Assembly: GCA_023055425.1 (NCBI GenBank)
Contig: JALGPY010000009.1
Span: 20,357,775 to 20,421,774, forward strand
Source of the DNA: Linanthus parryae
Taxonomy: Eukaryota > Streptophyta > Magnoliopsida > Ericales > Polemoniaceae
Length of the DNA: 64,000 nucleotides
Direction: 5' to 3'
Below the pieces are notes generated by a model. That model was not told the DNA's origin. It did no database searches and was given only the letters and a program-made list of their open reading frames with translations. The position numbers and the translations under genes were made by a program. Positions 32,797 to 46,922 of the stretch are shown piece by piece. Every line of letters begins with the position of its first letter. Within the stretch, counting starts at the first letter, position 1.

Positions 32797-35737
32797 GCTA
32801 ACAATATCTCAGTTTCAATCCCTAAAAGTGACTCCAATCACAAAGTTACGATCCGAGGCAACAATGGAGGATTTGATGGCTCTCATCTCCCCATTACAGG
32901 CCACAAGCTTAATGGGTGCAACTTTTTTCAGTGGTCACAGTCAGTGATGATGTTCATCTGTGGCAAAGGGAAGGATGATTATCTCACAGAAGTGTCAAGC
33001 CCTCCCAAGAAGAATGATCCACAGTTCAAAATATGGAAGTCAGAGAACAACATGGTGATGTCCTGGCTAATCAACTCGATGGAGAATGATATAGGCGAAA
33101 ACTTTCTACTCTATGGCACGACAAATGAGATATGGGATGCAGCAAAGGAGGCCTACTCGAACAATGACAATACATCAGAATTGTTCGAGATTGAAAGCAT
33201 TCTTGGTAATCTTCGCCAAGGAGATTTAACTGTCACCCAATACTATAACAACCTCACTCGGTATTGGCAACAGTTGGACATGTTTGAAGAACACAAGTGG
33301 GAGTGTCCAACTGATGGGATCAAGTACAAGAAAATTGTCGAGACCAAGAGAATTTTCAAGTTTCTTAATGGGTCTCGACAAGAATCTAGATGAAGTACGT
33401 GGAAGTATATTGGTAACCAAACCACTTCCTAGCATACGAGAAACATTCTCAGAAGTTCGTAGAGAAGAAAGCAGAAAGAAGTTAATGAGGGGGTCTCAGT
33501 ACGTTCCAGCAACACCAGAAAGTTTTGCTTTTGCTGCTAGAGGAGTTCAATTTCAGTCTGGTAATCACCAGCACCAGCGAAGGAAAGGAAAGTTATGGTG
33601 CGATCACTGCGATGTATCTGGTCACAGCAAGGAGACATGCTGGAAAATTCATGGAAAGCCCGCAGACTGGAAACCAAAAAATAAATTTCGAAACAACCTG
33701 GCCTCTATGAATGAGAAGCCGATTATCTTCAATGGAAGAAATGAAAAGAACGGATTTGGAACTCGTGCAGAAACAAGCCCTTCTAGCAAGGAGCAAATGG
33801 ACCTGTTGCAGAGGATGACCAACCAATTCCAACAAATTTCTTCCACCTCTGTCATTTGAACTGGCTCTGTAACACAAAAAGGTAACATTTTTCACGCTTT
33901 ACATGCACAAAGAGAGAAATATAGTTTCAGGATTATGGATTCAGGAGCATCGGATCATATGACAGGAGATGCTACTATATTTCATAAATATAGTCCATGT
34001 GATAATAATTTTACTGTGCGAATTGCTGATGGATCTTTATCTAAAGTGGATGGAACAGGTTCTGTCATAATATCAGAAAACCTAATCCTTGAATCCGTAA
34101 TTTTGGTTCCAAATCTAGATTGCAATCTGTTGTCCATTAGCAAACTCACTCAAGAGCTAAAATGTGTAACTAAGTTTTTCCCTGATCGATGTGAATTTTA
34201 GGAGCTGGATTCGGGGAAGATGATTGGCAGTGCTGAGTTATGTTTGGGCCTATACCTTCTAATAGCTGATGATCTTCCTAGGGAAAAACCTGAAAGATTT
34301 GGCTCTGTTTCATTAGAAGATCAGTCTCACAAACGCTCTTTTTCAGTTTTTAAGTCTAATAATGATAGTGCAGTGATGTTATGGCACTATCGGTTGGGTC
34401 ATCCAAGCTTTCCATATCTTGAAAAGCTTTTCCCCACATTGTTCAATAAAAGAGTTCCCGATTTTTCCACTGTGAAATATGTCAATTATCCAAACATACT
34501 CGTACTACTTATCCAAATCAAGCATACAAACCATCTCGCCCATTTTCAATGATCCGTAGTGACGTTTGGGGACCATCTAGAGTCAACAATGTGACAGGAG
34601 CTAGATGGTTTGTATCCTTCGTGGACGATCACACGAGAATTACATGGATATTCCTCATGAAAGAAAAATCAGAAGTTTGTCAGATTTTCAAGTGTTTTCA
34701 TAGCATGATTCAGACCCAATTCCAAGCAACAATACAAATTTTGAGGTCTGATAATGCTAAAGAATACTTCCAATCTGCTTTGGGGGATTATCTTCATAAA
34801 GAAGGCATAATCCACCAAAGTTCATGCGCCGACACGCCCCAGCAAAACGGGATTCCAGAGTGGAAAATTAGGCATCTCCTATAAGTTGCTCGGTCACTTA
34901 TGGTTTCTACTCATGTTCCAAAATATCTTTGGGGTAAGGCTGTCGGCGGGTTATCTCATCAATAGGATGCCGTCTCGAGTCCTGCGGTTTCAAACACCAT
35001 GTCAGGTTCTTATCCAGTCATGTCCTTCAACTCATCTCATCACTACCATCCCCACTAGAGTTTTCGGTTGCTCTGCTTATGTGCATGTTCACCAGCAACA
35101 TAGAAGCAAACTTGATCCGAGATCAATCAAGTGCATATTTGTTGGGTACTCTCCTAACCAAAAAGGGTACAAATGTTATTCACCAGTTACAAAAAGATTC
35201 TACCATTCCATGGATGTTAGATTTTTAGAGAATCAACCATATTATCCTAAATCGGATATTCAGGGGGAGAGTTCTGGGCTAGAATATCATAACTGGGAAC
35301 CTGCGATACTTTTACCATCAACATATCAATTTGATCCTATGGAGCCTCATGTTTTCCCTAACCCCAAGATCACTAGTCCTGATTCCCAAACCAATCCTCG
35401 CAGTCCCCTCTATGAATCCACTAGTCCTGATTCCCAAACCAATCCTCGCAGTCCCCTCTATGAATCCACTAGTCCTAATTCCCAAACCAATCTTTGCAGT
35501 CTCCTCAATGAATCCACTAGCCTAATATCAGATGCTCCAAGTCCTTCAGAAAGCCCGGCTCTCACACAACCCGCAAAAATGCGTGAAATCATTGTTTATT
35601 CAACAAAAATGAAGCAAACTAAAGAAGATGTGCAGCAACAGACACATACTCAGCAAGACCTGGATCCTAATCCTGGAAAAAGTCCAGGTGATACTCCTTC
35701 AAGTAACTCGAGTCCTGAACTTTATAATGATATTTGA
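32797..35737 (+). pseudogene. Copia gag-protease-integrase relic, unit B
   Basis: Same content as in unit A but more damaged. One base is lost right after the gag start (ATGCTAAC for ATGGCTAAC). A frameshift lies at about 33362 and a TGA at about 33859. The zinc knuckle and protease motif MDSGASDHMTG (33935) remain. Integrase core motifs are in 34549-34884, and the C-terminal part is in 34886-35737. The 48-bp linker repeat has three copies here, against two in units A and C. It shares with the other units the stop after CEF, the TAA after the core, and the loss of everything beyond YNDI. Confidence 0.78.
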
Positions 35738-35770
35738 AAGTGTGAGTATGCAGATGTATAAGCAACTATG

Positions 35771-37011
35771 ATACTCTAGAGGGGGGGGGGGGGTTGAATA
35801 GAGTACGCCAACTTTTTGCAAAACTTGCTAATAAGGAGAAGAACTAGTGCAGACATTGAGTTTCAATGCCTTGAACACAGGTTCAAGCCTTTGAAATGTA
35901 ACAGAAAGTGTTAGAACAATTATGCCTTTTTCAAGGCCTTGAAAACAAGTTCAAACCCTTGAAAAATAAACAGTCTTTGTATGCTGCAATACTTTAAAAG
36001 TAAATGAACTGAAAATGCACAAGACAAGTGATTTATAGAGTTTAGTCCACTTGGACCTACGTCTCTACCTCAGGGATTAGATCCCTGCAGGATTTTCAAC
36101 TCAATTCTTATTAATCAAAAGCTAAGCCCTAGAACTCAAGCACAGAGAGTTCCCTTACTCTGACGGCTTGTGGTTTTCCCTAACCTGTCTAGTACCTGCT
36201 TTAGCTAACTGATTAACTAAGAATTCTATATTGTTCACCTTGAACAATACTTGAGAATGAATGTATAAATAATACAGAAATGATCTACCAACATAGCTCT
36301 ATACAGAAGATCACTTAAGAGTAGAAAACTGCAGTGAAATGCAGTGAACTTCTGTGTATGGATTGGAAGAGATGAAGAACCTCTTTGATGCTTGTCAATC
36401 CAGAATGCTTTCTCTGTATTTGCCCGTTGAGAATTGTGTTGTTGTTGCTTCGAATTTGAGCTCTTTAAATACTTTAAACAACTCTGCAAATCTCTCCATA
36501 TTTTCAGCAACAACTTTCCTATTTTGTAGGTAACAGAGTTTGACTATCTTGAGATCTTCTCCAACGGTTGAATGATTGTAATCTTCTGAGATATTGTTGT
36601 AATCCTTCATTTAACCATCAAGAGAAGCTGTCAAACACATCTGATTGATCACAGGATCAAAGTCTTCAAGTGTTTCCAAGTCTGCAGCAATCCAGTTTAG
36701 GAAACAATCCTGCAAAACTTAGAAACAATATTTCCTGCATTATCATGGTCAAAAAGTTGATACTAGCTTTTACGACGACTGTCTTTGTGTTTGTTGGGAC
36801 TGATTGGGAGAGTGTATATTGGGACGCATTGTCTTTGTGTTTGTTGAAGACGCATAGTCTTGTGTTTGTTGAAGACGCATAGACGCGTTTGTTGGGGCGC
36901 ATTGGTAGTGTGTTCAATTCCGCGAATTGGGAATACACTCGGATCGGATTCATTGGTTTGATGAGGAGAACTGGTTTAGGTAGCTATGGAGTTTGAATCA
37001 AGGTGGAGGTT
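35771..37011. other. Noncoding tail of unit B
   Basis: Colinear with 22090-23333. The G run is 13 long here. Palindrome cluster at 35862-35963. No supportable gene. Confidence 0.6.
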
Positions 37012-37515
37012 TGCTGGGTTTTTTATTATTAATTGATTCAAACAATAGATTGGTCAAAGAAGGAATTATTGTTTTTTGGAAACATTGAATTACTTTGGCA
37101 ACAACTAATTCACATGTTTTCTTGGTAGTGTTCTTATTGGATTAGGAAACAATTTCTTGTTTGTCTCGGATTAATTTTGGTAGTTACTTTGGCTCCAAGT
37201 CTTGTAGTAATATATATAGGAACATGTATTGGTGTTATTTGTAGCAATCCACACGGTTGGAATTGTAAGCCTTTGTTAGTGTGTGTAAGACACAATTGAG
37301 TGCTCTTGGGTACGTGTGTGTTGTATTTGGGTGGGCGCTGTGGTCGTCGTGGTCACGGCGTGATATGTAATCGGGTTTCTCTCATCAATAAATTGGTTTG
37401 ATTTGGCCGTGGATTAGCTAGTCTCAAAACTATTGAACCACATTAAATCGCTTGTGTTCTTGATCTTGGTTGGTTCTTGCTTTCTATTGTCTCTCACGTA
37501 TTGGGAATCCTAACA
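37012..37515 (+). repeat. LTR-like sequence, unit C copy (solo LTR candidate)
   Basis: Same 504-bp sequence as in units B and D. Its first bases read TGCTGGG, a one-base change from TGTTGGG, and it ends CCTAACA. Confidence 0.5.
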
Positions 37516-38702
37516 CAATTTGAGGTCCGTGTTATGGAGGAACTAGTATACTGCTGTTTTGCACATTGTTATTATTGATGTTCACCTGATTTTTTTCATG
37601 AATTCCATGAACAGACACATAGATTACCATTTCATCATGTTCATTTCCATGAATTGTGACATGTTCCATCTTAGGGTTGTGAATAGGGCGATGTAGCATT
37701 TTGAACTATAGATATAATCTCCCATAGGATCTGTGGTCTTCAGCAGTATTGATTTTTTTATGTCACAAAGATGTGGCTGATTGATGGAAAGCCGGTAGTT
37801 CAAGTTGGCAGCATGAAGTTTACTTTTAAAACTGTTCTTGTTAAGTAACTATATTTTCTCTTTATGACATGAGTGGGAGAGGTCCAAGCTTGGACGTAGG
37901 CCTGATATATTCCCTAGATTTAACCCGATGAAGATGGTGTCGCCTCCTCTATTTCCATGTGATCCTCCCAAATACGATGAATGAGTGACTTTCATCCATT
38001 TTTGAATGAGTCGAAACTAGATACTGTAGACAATCAAAAGTAAGACACTGGGCCACTGCAACGTGGACCCATCAGCAGTATACAAGTGTCCTCACCATCG
38101 TGCTCCCGAAGCATCAGATCATGCCATATCGCGCTTGGGGGTACCATGATACAGGGTCCTTCACACCTATCACCTCGCACGAGTGTCAGGGATTCTAGTA
38201 GTTCGGAGGCTGGAATAAGGGTCATGGCATATGCTTTTGTGCCAGATGCGACCAGTTCTTGCTGCGGTGCCGACTTGTTCTACGATATTCTTTATGCTAG
38301 GTCTGACATCACCCATGACATATCTCCGGAGATTTAGGGTAAGTCGCCTCATAATGGGTCGTTGGATGTCCATACAACCCGTGTTTCCCATTGGTTTTTC
38401 TAGACTGACTAGTATAATAGGAGTACCTACTTCCATTTCGTGCACATTCCTTTCGATTATTCTTAGTGAATTGTCGAATTGCTGATACCAAGTTGTCTCT
38501 CTCTCTCTTCTGCAAGTACGGTGCTACTTATTTACACCCCTTTCCTCTATCTCTCCTCGGTCCTTCAATCTCTCTGTGTACTTGTTAAGATTGTTAACTC
38601 TTGATTACCTGTAGTTCGAGCACCATCAATTAAGCTCCAACTGTACTCACCCCTTTTCCTCATATACAGTTACTCATTTCCTCTATTATTTGCGATCCTA
38701 TT
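37516..38702. other. Noncoding stretch, unit C
   Basis: Colinear with the unit B stretch, including the empty retrotransposon site at about 38365. No supportable gene. Confidence 0.6.
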
Positions 38703-39390
38703 ACCAAAAAGTCTCACCGATGTCACTCAAACACATAGGTCATTACACTTCTTATCGTACAATATCTTGTGAAGTGCCATCCCAATACTTATATGACAAC
38801 TGTTATTATATGATAAATCTATCAATATAAATATTTCAACTCTAGAACCCCGAAATCCATTACACAAGCTCACAACATGTCCTCAAAAGTATAAATTGTC
38901 GTCTCAGTTTGGTCATCCATAGCCGGGTGAAAATAATGCACTAAATCGTAAGTGAGTTCCCATTACATTCTTTTGAAGTTCTTTCCAAAAATGAGAGAGA
39001 AATGTTTGGTCTCTATCCAACAATCCAACTCGATATTCAATAGAATCTCACTATGTTCTTCACGTGTGCTAGTCCTTTGTTTCGTATCTCAAGTGTTCTT
39101 CATGGGTATAAAACTTGCAGTCTTTGCTTAACAATCAATACCCAAATATAATTCAATCCATTTTTTGGCAGTGGTAAGGCCGCCACAAATTCATAAATAT
39201 TAAATCCCATTTCCATACTGGAAACACCAATGGTTGCACAAGCCTTCTCATACTGTTATATGGAAACTTTTCATTTTGACACGTGAGATACAAGTTACAT
39301 ATTCTGTCACTTCTTTCTTCATTGTAGGTCACAAAAATTGCTTCTTTAGATACACATCACATTCTCTAATATTGAATCCTTCAACCTTCA
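38703..39390 (-). pseudogene. Decayed Ty3/gypsy integrase, unit C copy
   Basis: Same remnant and same order of traces as in unit B, with shared stops, so it was dead before the units were duplicated. The following 39391-39831 carries no gene. Confidence 0.68.
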
Positions 39391-39831
39391 TAGGGGAAAC
39401 GAAGAGGCCTAAAAGGATGCGAGAAAGACAAGAGAAGATAAGGATGCAAGAAAGAGAAGAGAAGATAGTGCGATAATCGCAAAGAGTTTGGCAGCAACAT
39501 GATCACATGCGGCAATCCTCACATAGTCTCCGTTAAAGATGTGATCCACAAGAATAGCATTCATAACAAATACCATCTAAATATTGATGGGAATATCTTT
39601 TGGTCCCAATCAGCGTTTAGTCCTTGATGGGCCAAGTAACTTTTTCATTATTGTTTCGTATTCAAGCTTTTTTAGTCTATTCGATTGTTGGTTTTTATTC
39701 GGCTTTGTAAAGAAAGTTTATCAGTTGAATTGTTTGTTATCTGACTTTCATATGCATATAGAAAGTTAGTTTGGCTGCAACCGGTAAAATTACCTACGTT
39801 GTCCGTCTGGTAAGAAAATGGTGTCAAATCC

Positions 39832-40533
39832 AAACAGGAAAACCACCCTACCGAATGGAACTTACCTAAAGGCAACCGAAGGGAGCTAATTTTAACACAA
39901 ATAGATCAAATCGAGCCGAACTGTGAAAAAACGTAAAACCAAACTGAACCATTTAACCCAATTAAAATTATTCAAACCGATATACATAAAAATCAAGTAC
40001 TCAAGAAAAACAAAACAAAAATTAAGTACTCATAGCATAAAATACTTATCGTCTCATAAGTTTCTTTTCATATTAGTTTTGCTCTTCGGGTAAAAGTAAA
40101 AGATGCTTAAATATTCAAGTAAATGGATGTATATTTGGATGAGTCATTATTTTGTTTTTTGTACTTTTAGTTCTCATATAATTTTACTTTTTATAGGTCA
40201 AAATCTTATATATAGTAATGACATGCATTCGTATGTAAACCACAAGTTTAACCAAACCGAACCGCATAAAATCTAAATCGAACGGAAACCTAACAGAGAT
40301 AAGCACAAATCGAGCTAAACTGTGCAAAAGGAAAATCGAACAGAACCAAACAGATTTGCACTCCTAAGAAAGAAATAAAGGTAAAACGAAAATAAAATAT
40401 AACGCTAACCGTAATTTGGGACTCGCCCTAGCTAGGAAGACCCTAAAGATACAGCGGATCTCATCATATATTTGCATTTGCATCTGGCACGCTGGTTTGG
40501 CTGGAACCGGAAATGTTTTCCTCAACTGTGCAA

Positions 40534-40575
<42 letters not shown>

Positions 40576-40689
40576 AGAACCCTAACCCTAATCTGGGACT
40601 CAGATAGATACAGCGGCACCACAAAAGCAAACGTAAACATACTGGCACTACGGGGTGTGCTGTTTCTGAATTGAGAAGTGGTAGGTGTG
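39832..40689. repeat. Upstream segment, unit C copy
   Basis: Colinear with 26151-27013. The A run is shorter, about 33, and the telo-box is at 40578-40591. Confidence 0.7.
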
Positions 40690-40892
40690 GTGCATGCTAC
40701 TTCGACCATTTCCTGGAAACGCCAAAAATGGAAGAAGGGACATTAGAAAGGAAACAACTGAATGTTGTCTTATCTGCCGTAAGAGCGCAGATGACGTGAC
40801 CGATCTATATTCTTCTATTTCTTCTTCTTCTTCCGACTTGAGTCTCTGCAACTACTGAATTCAATCGTCGAAGAGAACAGAAGATTTCCATC
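40690..40892 (+). promoter_or_regulatory. Proximal promoter and 5' leader of WIYLD gene C
   Basis: TGACGTGA at 40792-40799 and a TTC-rich tract; nearly identical to the unit B leader. Telo-box upstream at 40578-40591. Confidence 0.5.
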
Positions 40893-43800
40893 ATGCCGCT
40901 AAGACAGACACAACCCAAGGTATGTACTGTGTTTCTTTAGTTTCAAGTCATCATATCTACAGATAACCCACAATCTATTTACAGATAAAACCCATCATTT
41001 TTGTAGGTTGGCCTTACTCGTATGGACGCAGCCCTGGACGCTATGCGACCCTTAGGTTTCCCTGAAGCCGTTGTACGTCAATCCATCAAAAACTTACTCG
41101 AGGTGGGTTTTTTTCTATTTTTTTCTCTTTTCAGCACTAGTGGCTGAATCATAGTGATGTGATATGATCATAGAAGTTGATTTTGTTCGTGCGGGTTGTT
41201 TTGTTTAGGTTTATGGGGAAGGAGACTCAGGTTGGGTTTTCATTGAAGAGTATGCTTACAAGCTTCTCATTGATATCATCCTTGAGAAGCAAGAGAAGGA
41301 GGAATCTCAATCGGAGTTGAAACAAGAACAAATGGAAGAGGTAAAATGTTTGTTTAATTGCTGAAATTTGGCTTACAGTAAAATGACAATGAAAACATAG
41401 CAGTGTCCGCTAGTTTAAAGTAAATTTGGATCTCTGCGGAGTTCTCTTGGCAGGCGCAGTCGTCTTTGCTGAGTTACCACTATAATCTCATATCCTAGCG
41501 AATATCGGGTAGTGAATCTAGCGATCTCTTTAGTTTGTATTTATCTTGAATGTGTTCCTTTTCATTAGGGGAAAGTCGAATAAGCTGAGTTACCACTATT
41601 ATCTCATGTCCTAGCAAATATCTACTATTGAATCTAGAGATCTCTTTAGTATATATTTATCTTGAATCCGTCTCTCTCCATTAGGGGCAATCAAAATAAG
41701 CTGATCTACCACTACTATCTCATATCCTGGCGAATATCGAGTAGTGAATCGAGCGATCTCTTTGGTATATATTTATCTTGAATATGTCTCTCCCCATTAG
41801 GGGCAAGTCAAATAAGCAGAGCTACTTATCTCATTTTCTAGCGAATATCAAATAGTGAATTTGGCGATCTTTTTACTGTATGTTTGTCTTTAATGTGTTT
41901 CTTTCCGTCAAATATGCTGACTAACCACTATTATCTCATAACCTAGCGAACATCAAGAAGTGAATCTAGCGATCTCTTTAGTATATGTTATCTTGAATGT
42001 GTTTCTCTCCATTAGGGGCAAGTTAATTACGCTATGTTACCACTGTTATCTCATATCCGAGTGAATATGAAGTAGTGAATCTAGCGATCTCTTTGGTTTA
42101 TATTTATATATCTTGAATGTGTTTCTCTCCATTAGGGGCAAGTCGAATAAGCTGAGTTACCACTATTGTCTCATATTCTAGCGAACATCGAGTAGTGAAT
42201 CTAGGGATCTCTTTAGTATAAACTTATCTTTAATGCGTTTCTCTACATTAGAGGCAAGTCTAATAAGCTGAGTTACCACTATTATCTCATATCCCAGCTA
42301 ATATCGAGTGAATCTAGCGATATCTTTAGAATATATTTATCTTGAATGTGTTTCTCTTATTTGGGGCAAGTCAAATAAGCTGAGTTACCACTATTATCTC
42401 ATAACCTAACGAATATCGAGTAGTGAATCTAGCGATCTCTTTAGTATATATTTATCTTGAATGCATTTCTCTCCATTAGGGGCAAGTCGAATAAGCCGAG
42501 TTTCCACTATTATCTCATATCCTAGCGAATTTCGAGTAGTGAATTTAGCTATCAATTTAGAATATAGTATCTATCTTGAATGCGCTTCTCTCCATTAGAG
42601 GCAAGTCGAATAACCTGACTTACCACTATTATGTCACATCCAAGCGAATATCAGTATTGAATCTAGCGATATACTAGGGTATTGTCCGTGCTCTCAGGGC
42701 GCTATCCAAAAAGACAAAAAATTACTGTACACTTGCCAAGACCCATACCAAACTATAATTTCGAACACATGGCAAATGTGAAAAAAAGCTTTTGGTCTCA
42801 GCTTGTCTTTGCAAAATTTGACAATTTTTTTTTGCACACCAAAAACAACATATCTATCAGGGCCAATACAATAATACACTTGAAGTACTTGAATCTATAA
42901 ATCCCTAAAATTGATTAGTGACTACAACATTGTTTATGCGACGCTCCTCAAAATAAATCTTTCTAGATTGCTTTCTATGATTTGGGGCAAGAACTTTGCG
43001 TCACGCTGGCCAAAGGGGTCGGATACCAAACTATAATTTCGAACACATGTCAAAGCGAACCACTTTCGAGTCAAAATGTCGGTGTGGGGAGAAAGAGATG
43101 GGACGGAGTGGTATTAGGAAATCCTTCTATGCTGCTTGTATCCACTTAATATGAACTGACAAAACGGTAGGTGGAAACTATTAACAAATATACAAGTGAG
43201 AACTTCATATAATTAATCTAACATAGCAGATATTTAACTACATGCACTCGTATTCTAGTCCTTCTTGAGATATCTTTCTACGTACCGCATTTGTAAATAC
43301 TACGAGTGCATTAGATTTTATCAACTCAAAACTGTCTTATTAGATCTTCAAATTAAATATTGGGACCCCTCGTATTTCTTAAAAACATAACCTCCACCTG
43401 AATCATTTACTTTTCAACTGGCACCTTTCATTATGGAGTTACTATGTACTTGAAGGAATTTATGTCGTTAAACTGTCACGGTACAACAAGATATGTTAAT
43501 AAATTGTAATGAGTTTGATGGTGATGTCGTTGAACTGTGTACTTCTACATTGTTTGCGAGCCTGCTGCTGATGATTTACCTTGCACATGTGTGTGCCTGT
43601 TGTTGCTTTTGAAATGTCTCATTGTCGCTCCTTTTGCCAAATGGTTCAGATATCGGTTGGTAATACTTTCTGATTTCCCATCTGCTTCATCACCCTAAGT
43701 TTCACGTAGTTGAGCTTACCTCAATGCTCCTAGCTAGTTTCGTTTTGTTTAGCATGTTCGTCTCTTTTTCTTCAAAACTCGTTGTTCTTACACGGACTTT

Positions 43801-44100
43801 TTGTTTTAAAAGGAGTTGATGCATTGACATCGAGGGGAAACGTTAGATATATAGTGATATTACTATATTTACTTGGGTTTAATCGAACCCATCAAAAGTT
43901 GGTGTTAATAAGGACTAACGTGTACCTCTGAATGTGTGGTTCAGGAAACTGTTTTATCTGGTGAATCCGAAGCAGTCAGTAGCGTTGGTAGTTGTTCTTG
44001 TGCGACATGGGAAGAGGTTTCAACTACGAGACGTAAGCCATGCTATGGATGGATTAGTGGCAGTGATGAGGAAGATGATGGTAGTGATGATGATTTCTGA
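40893..44100 (+). CDS. WIYLD-domain protein, copy C (4 exons, 136 aa)
   Basis: Exons 40893-40919, 41007-41102, 41209-41340 and 43945-44100, phase 0 throughout, with introns of 87, 106 and 2604 bp. The protein matches copy B except for one visible Gly-to-Glu change early in exon 4 (GESEAV instead of GESGAV). The WIYLD domain is unchanged. All splice dinucleotides and the stop codon are intact. The role as a ubiquitin-binding chromatin adaptor is inferred from the SUVR family only. Confidence 0.83.
41468..42676 (+). repeat. Intronic minisatellite, copy C (about 11 monomers)
   Basis: Monomer order matches copy A. The rest of the intron (42677-43944) carries no gene. Confidence 0.88.
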
Positions 44101-44455
44101 GTGCGTGGTCAAGGTGTATTGAATAATTTGATGATCTCGTTTTTCAAAACATGATCTGGTTTCTTAATAGATTGTCTCAGTAGTTGCTTATTTTTTCTGT
44201 TAAGAACGACAATCTCATATTCTAAAACAGAAAACGGAGACCCTCTAAAAAAATGAATACACAGATGGAATCGCAGTTTAGATTATTATACAATTCATGT
44301 TTTAAACTTTTACTCATCTTTTCTGGATCTGAATATTTGGAAACTAATCAATGTTAAAAAAATATTTCACTAGATTAACTTTGCTCCGAGTTCCTCAGGA
44401 CGATTCGGTGGTGTCTAGGAAAACCTAGGGTGGAAGCAGCGGCGCCAGAGCAATC

Positions 44456-45712
44456 ATGGAAGAAGATCGATCGAGGTACAGTTCATACAGCCCAGAGGAG
44501 GAAGAAGTAACTATAATCGACCCTGATCTGCGCAGGGAAGCCATCAAGGGGGTTGGGCCATGTTTGATTGGTTCGTTTATTCTCCTGATTAGTTTCAATG
44601 TCTGGGAAATGAAGTTGAAGTTCAAGAGAATATGGGCTGAGGGTAAAGCGATTAACATTACTGAAAATTGTCCTAATCGTTTTGTCATTGAGATCCCTTC
44701 TCAAGAATCCCTAGAGAAAGTTTTGAAAGGAGGGCCCTGGCGTTTTGACGGGAATCTACCGTTTCTCAAGCCATGGACAGTCAGGGCTAGGACCGATAAT
44801 ATTCACTTTGGAACTGTAGACATGTGGGTAAAAGTTCGCAATCTCCCCTTCTTCGTCCGTAAGAAACAGTGGCTAAGACAGGCAGTGTCAAAGATCGGAG
44901 AAATCATAGCTGTAGACGATAGGGTTCTCTCGGGAGAAGGAGATTATATGCAAGCAAGGTTGAAGATCGATATCAACAAACCCTTACTTCATGGAGGTTT
45001 CTTACAAGTTCTCGATGATAAGGTGTGGCTTGAATTTAAAAACGAGAGACTACCTAGCGTGTGCAAATGGTGTGGAAGTATAACGCATCATAGCTTTTGG
45101 TGAAAATCCGAACCAACTGATGAAGGATGTTCGTAAAGCGGGTTATGGAGATTGGCTGATTTACCGACCCCCACCACGCAAGAAGAAGGCCATGGAAACA
45201 ACAAAGATTTTTACAAAGCAGGGTGATAGCATCTCTCGGGATTCCCTTAACCCAGACGGAGGTGAGGATGTTAACTCGAACATGGATGATGATGGTGGTG
45301 ATGATGAAGAAGATTATGAGAATACAATGGAAGTGGAAGAAAAAGATGAAGGGAAGGATCAGAATTCGATGACAATAATTGAAAATCCACTTAGCTCACT
45401 GCCATCAACGCCAAGGAAGCCGCATTCGGGGACAGATAAGGGTAAAGGTATCAGTAGCAGTCTTCAAACAAATAAGAAAGTAGGAAAGAAAACAAAGGCA
45501 AGCACTACAAACTCCAGTCGTAACCCTAAAGGGACTCAGGAGCGAGTAATTTCCATAGGACCCAGCGCACAAGGTAGAGGTAGAGGCAATGGAAGGGGTA
45601 GAGGACTGAATACTCAAAGAAGAGGAAAGGGACATGAGAACACAAAAGGAAGCAGTTAACATAACACAAATATGACAATGGCGGTGGTTGTGGCGCAACT
45701 CTGCCGATCATC
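44456..45712 (+). pseudogene. LINE ORF1 relic, unit C (best preserved)
   Basis: Open for 215 codons from 44456 to a TGA at 45101-45103 inside the zinc knuckle (Cys codon TGC to TGA). DUF4283 motifs are intact up to that point, and KWCGSITHHSFW is visible. The tail from 45120 to 45659 encodes an acidic then Gly/Arg-rich region, and a TAA follows. It gives the clearest view of the shared LINE. Confidence 0.8.
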
Positions 45713-46922
45713 ATGAATGTGTTGAGCTGGAACATTTGGGGGTTTGGGAACCTCCGTAATGTTCTAGAGCTTCAAAGCCTCGTCAGAGGTAAGCGCCCAA
45801 GTATTATTTTTCTCATGGAAACAAGGTGGGAGAGATGGAAGCAGTTAGAGACAAGCTGGGTTATCAATCCGGTGTAGTAGTTAAATGTAAAAAGCGTAGT
45901 GGAGGACTAGCTCTTCTTTGGAAGGACGATCTAGATGTTCGAATAAAAAAATATTCGAAATATTTTATAGATTTTTATGTTAGAGAAAGAGGAGATCTAC
46001 CCCAATGGCGCTTAACATGTTTCTATGGAGAACCGGAAAGAGCAAAGAGGAAGTTTTCCTGGCAACTATTGTCAAAATTGAATGATCATTCAAACACCCC
46101 GTGGTGTATTATTGGAGATTTTAATGCTATTTTGTCGGCCTCGTAGAAGGAGGTAGGATGAAGAGCTGACACAAGACTTATCAACGATTTCAATTTGGTT
46201 ATTTCAGAGAATAACCTCCTGGACATCCGGTATAATGGCATTAAATACATGTGGATTAGCAACCCTAGAGGAGAAGAATGTTTCAAGGAATGGTTAGACC
46301 GTGCCTTAGTAAATATTCCGTGGTTGAATCAATTCGGGACAAACAGAGTAAACTACTTGGTAAGCTCTGTTAAGGAGAAAAAAGTAGAAAAAAGTAGAAA
46401 AAGAAATCCACGATTTCTCTTTGAATCGGCGTGGTCGCAACATGGTGATTGTGACAATTTCGTTAAGGAGCAATGGAACACGCTGCCTGCATGGAATTTC
46501 ACACACAAGTTGGACAGCCTTTACAAAAGTTTGAAACAGTGGGAAGAGGAAGTGTTCAGTAATACTAGAAGGAAAATAAGAAGCCTACGGGGGAAACTGC
46601 GGATCCTTGAAGAAGAAGACTACAAAAGGTCGAATCATGAATGGTTCAAGGTTACAAGGAAGAAATCAACAAGCTACAGTTACAAGAAGAGGAGATTTGG
46701 CTTCAGCAATCCCGGGTTAATTGGCTCAAAAAGGGGAGAAAAACACCAAGTTTTTCCACCTGGAATCCACGATTCGGAGAGCGAGAAACACGATTATGGG
46801 ACTTGAAAATTATGCTGAGGAGTGGAAGTAGGAAGACGATGAGATTACAGAAATTCGAAATGAACACTTCACAAGTACCTACAAGTCTGATAATCCAAGA
46901 GAGGAGGATATAGCACAAATTT
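45713..46922 (+). pseudogene. LINE ORF2 relic (endonuclease part only), unit C
   Basis: Starts MNVLSWNIWGFG. Endonuclease motifs SGGLALLWK, CFYGEP and WCIIGDFNAIL are readable in the 45826-46146 frame. A TAG and a frame change follow, then ISENNLLDIRYNGIKYMW and WLDRAL in 46195-46806. Reverse transcriptase is absent. The copia LTR begins at 46923, the same junction as in units A and B. Confidence 0.78.

Larger units (their letters stand above)
23334..37011 (+). repeat. Tandem duplication unit B
   Basis: Second unit, 13.68 kb, colinear with A and C. It is shorter than C mainly because about 0.67 kb of the LINE endonuclease region is missing at about 32053-32082 and one intronic minisatellite monomer is missing near 28805. 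No unique spacer separates it from A or C. The boundary is set at the 5' end of the LTR-like repeat because that is where unit A starts. Confidence 0.92.
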
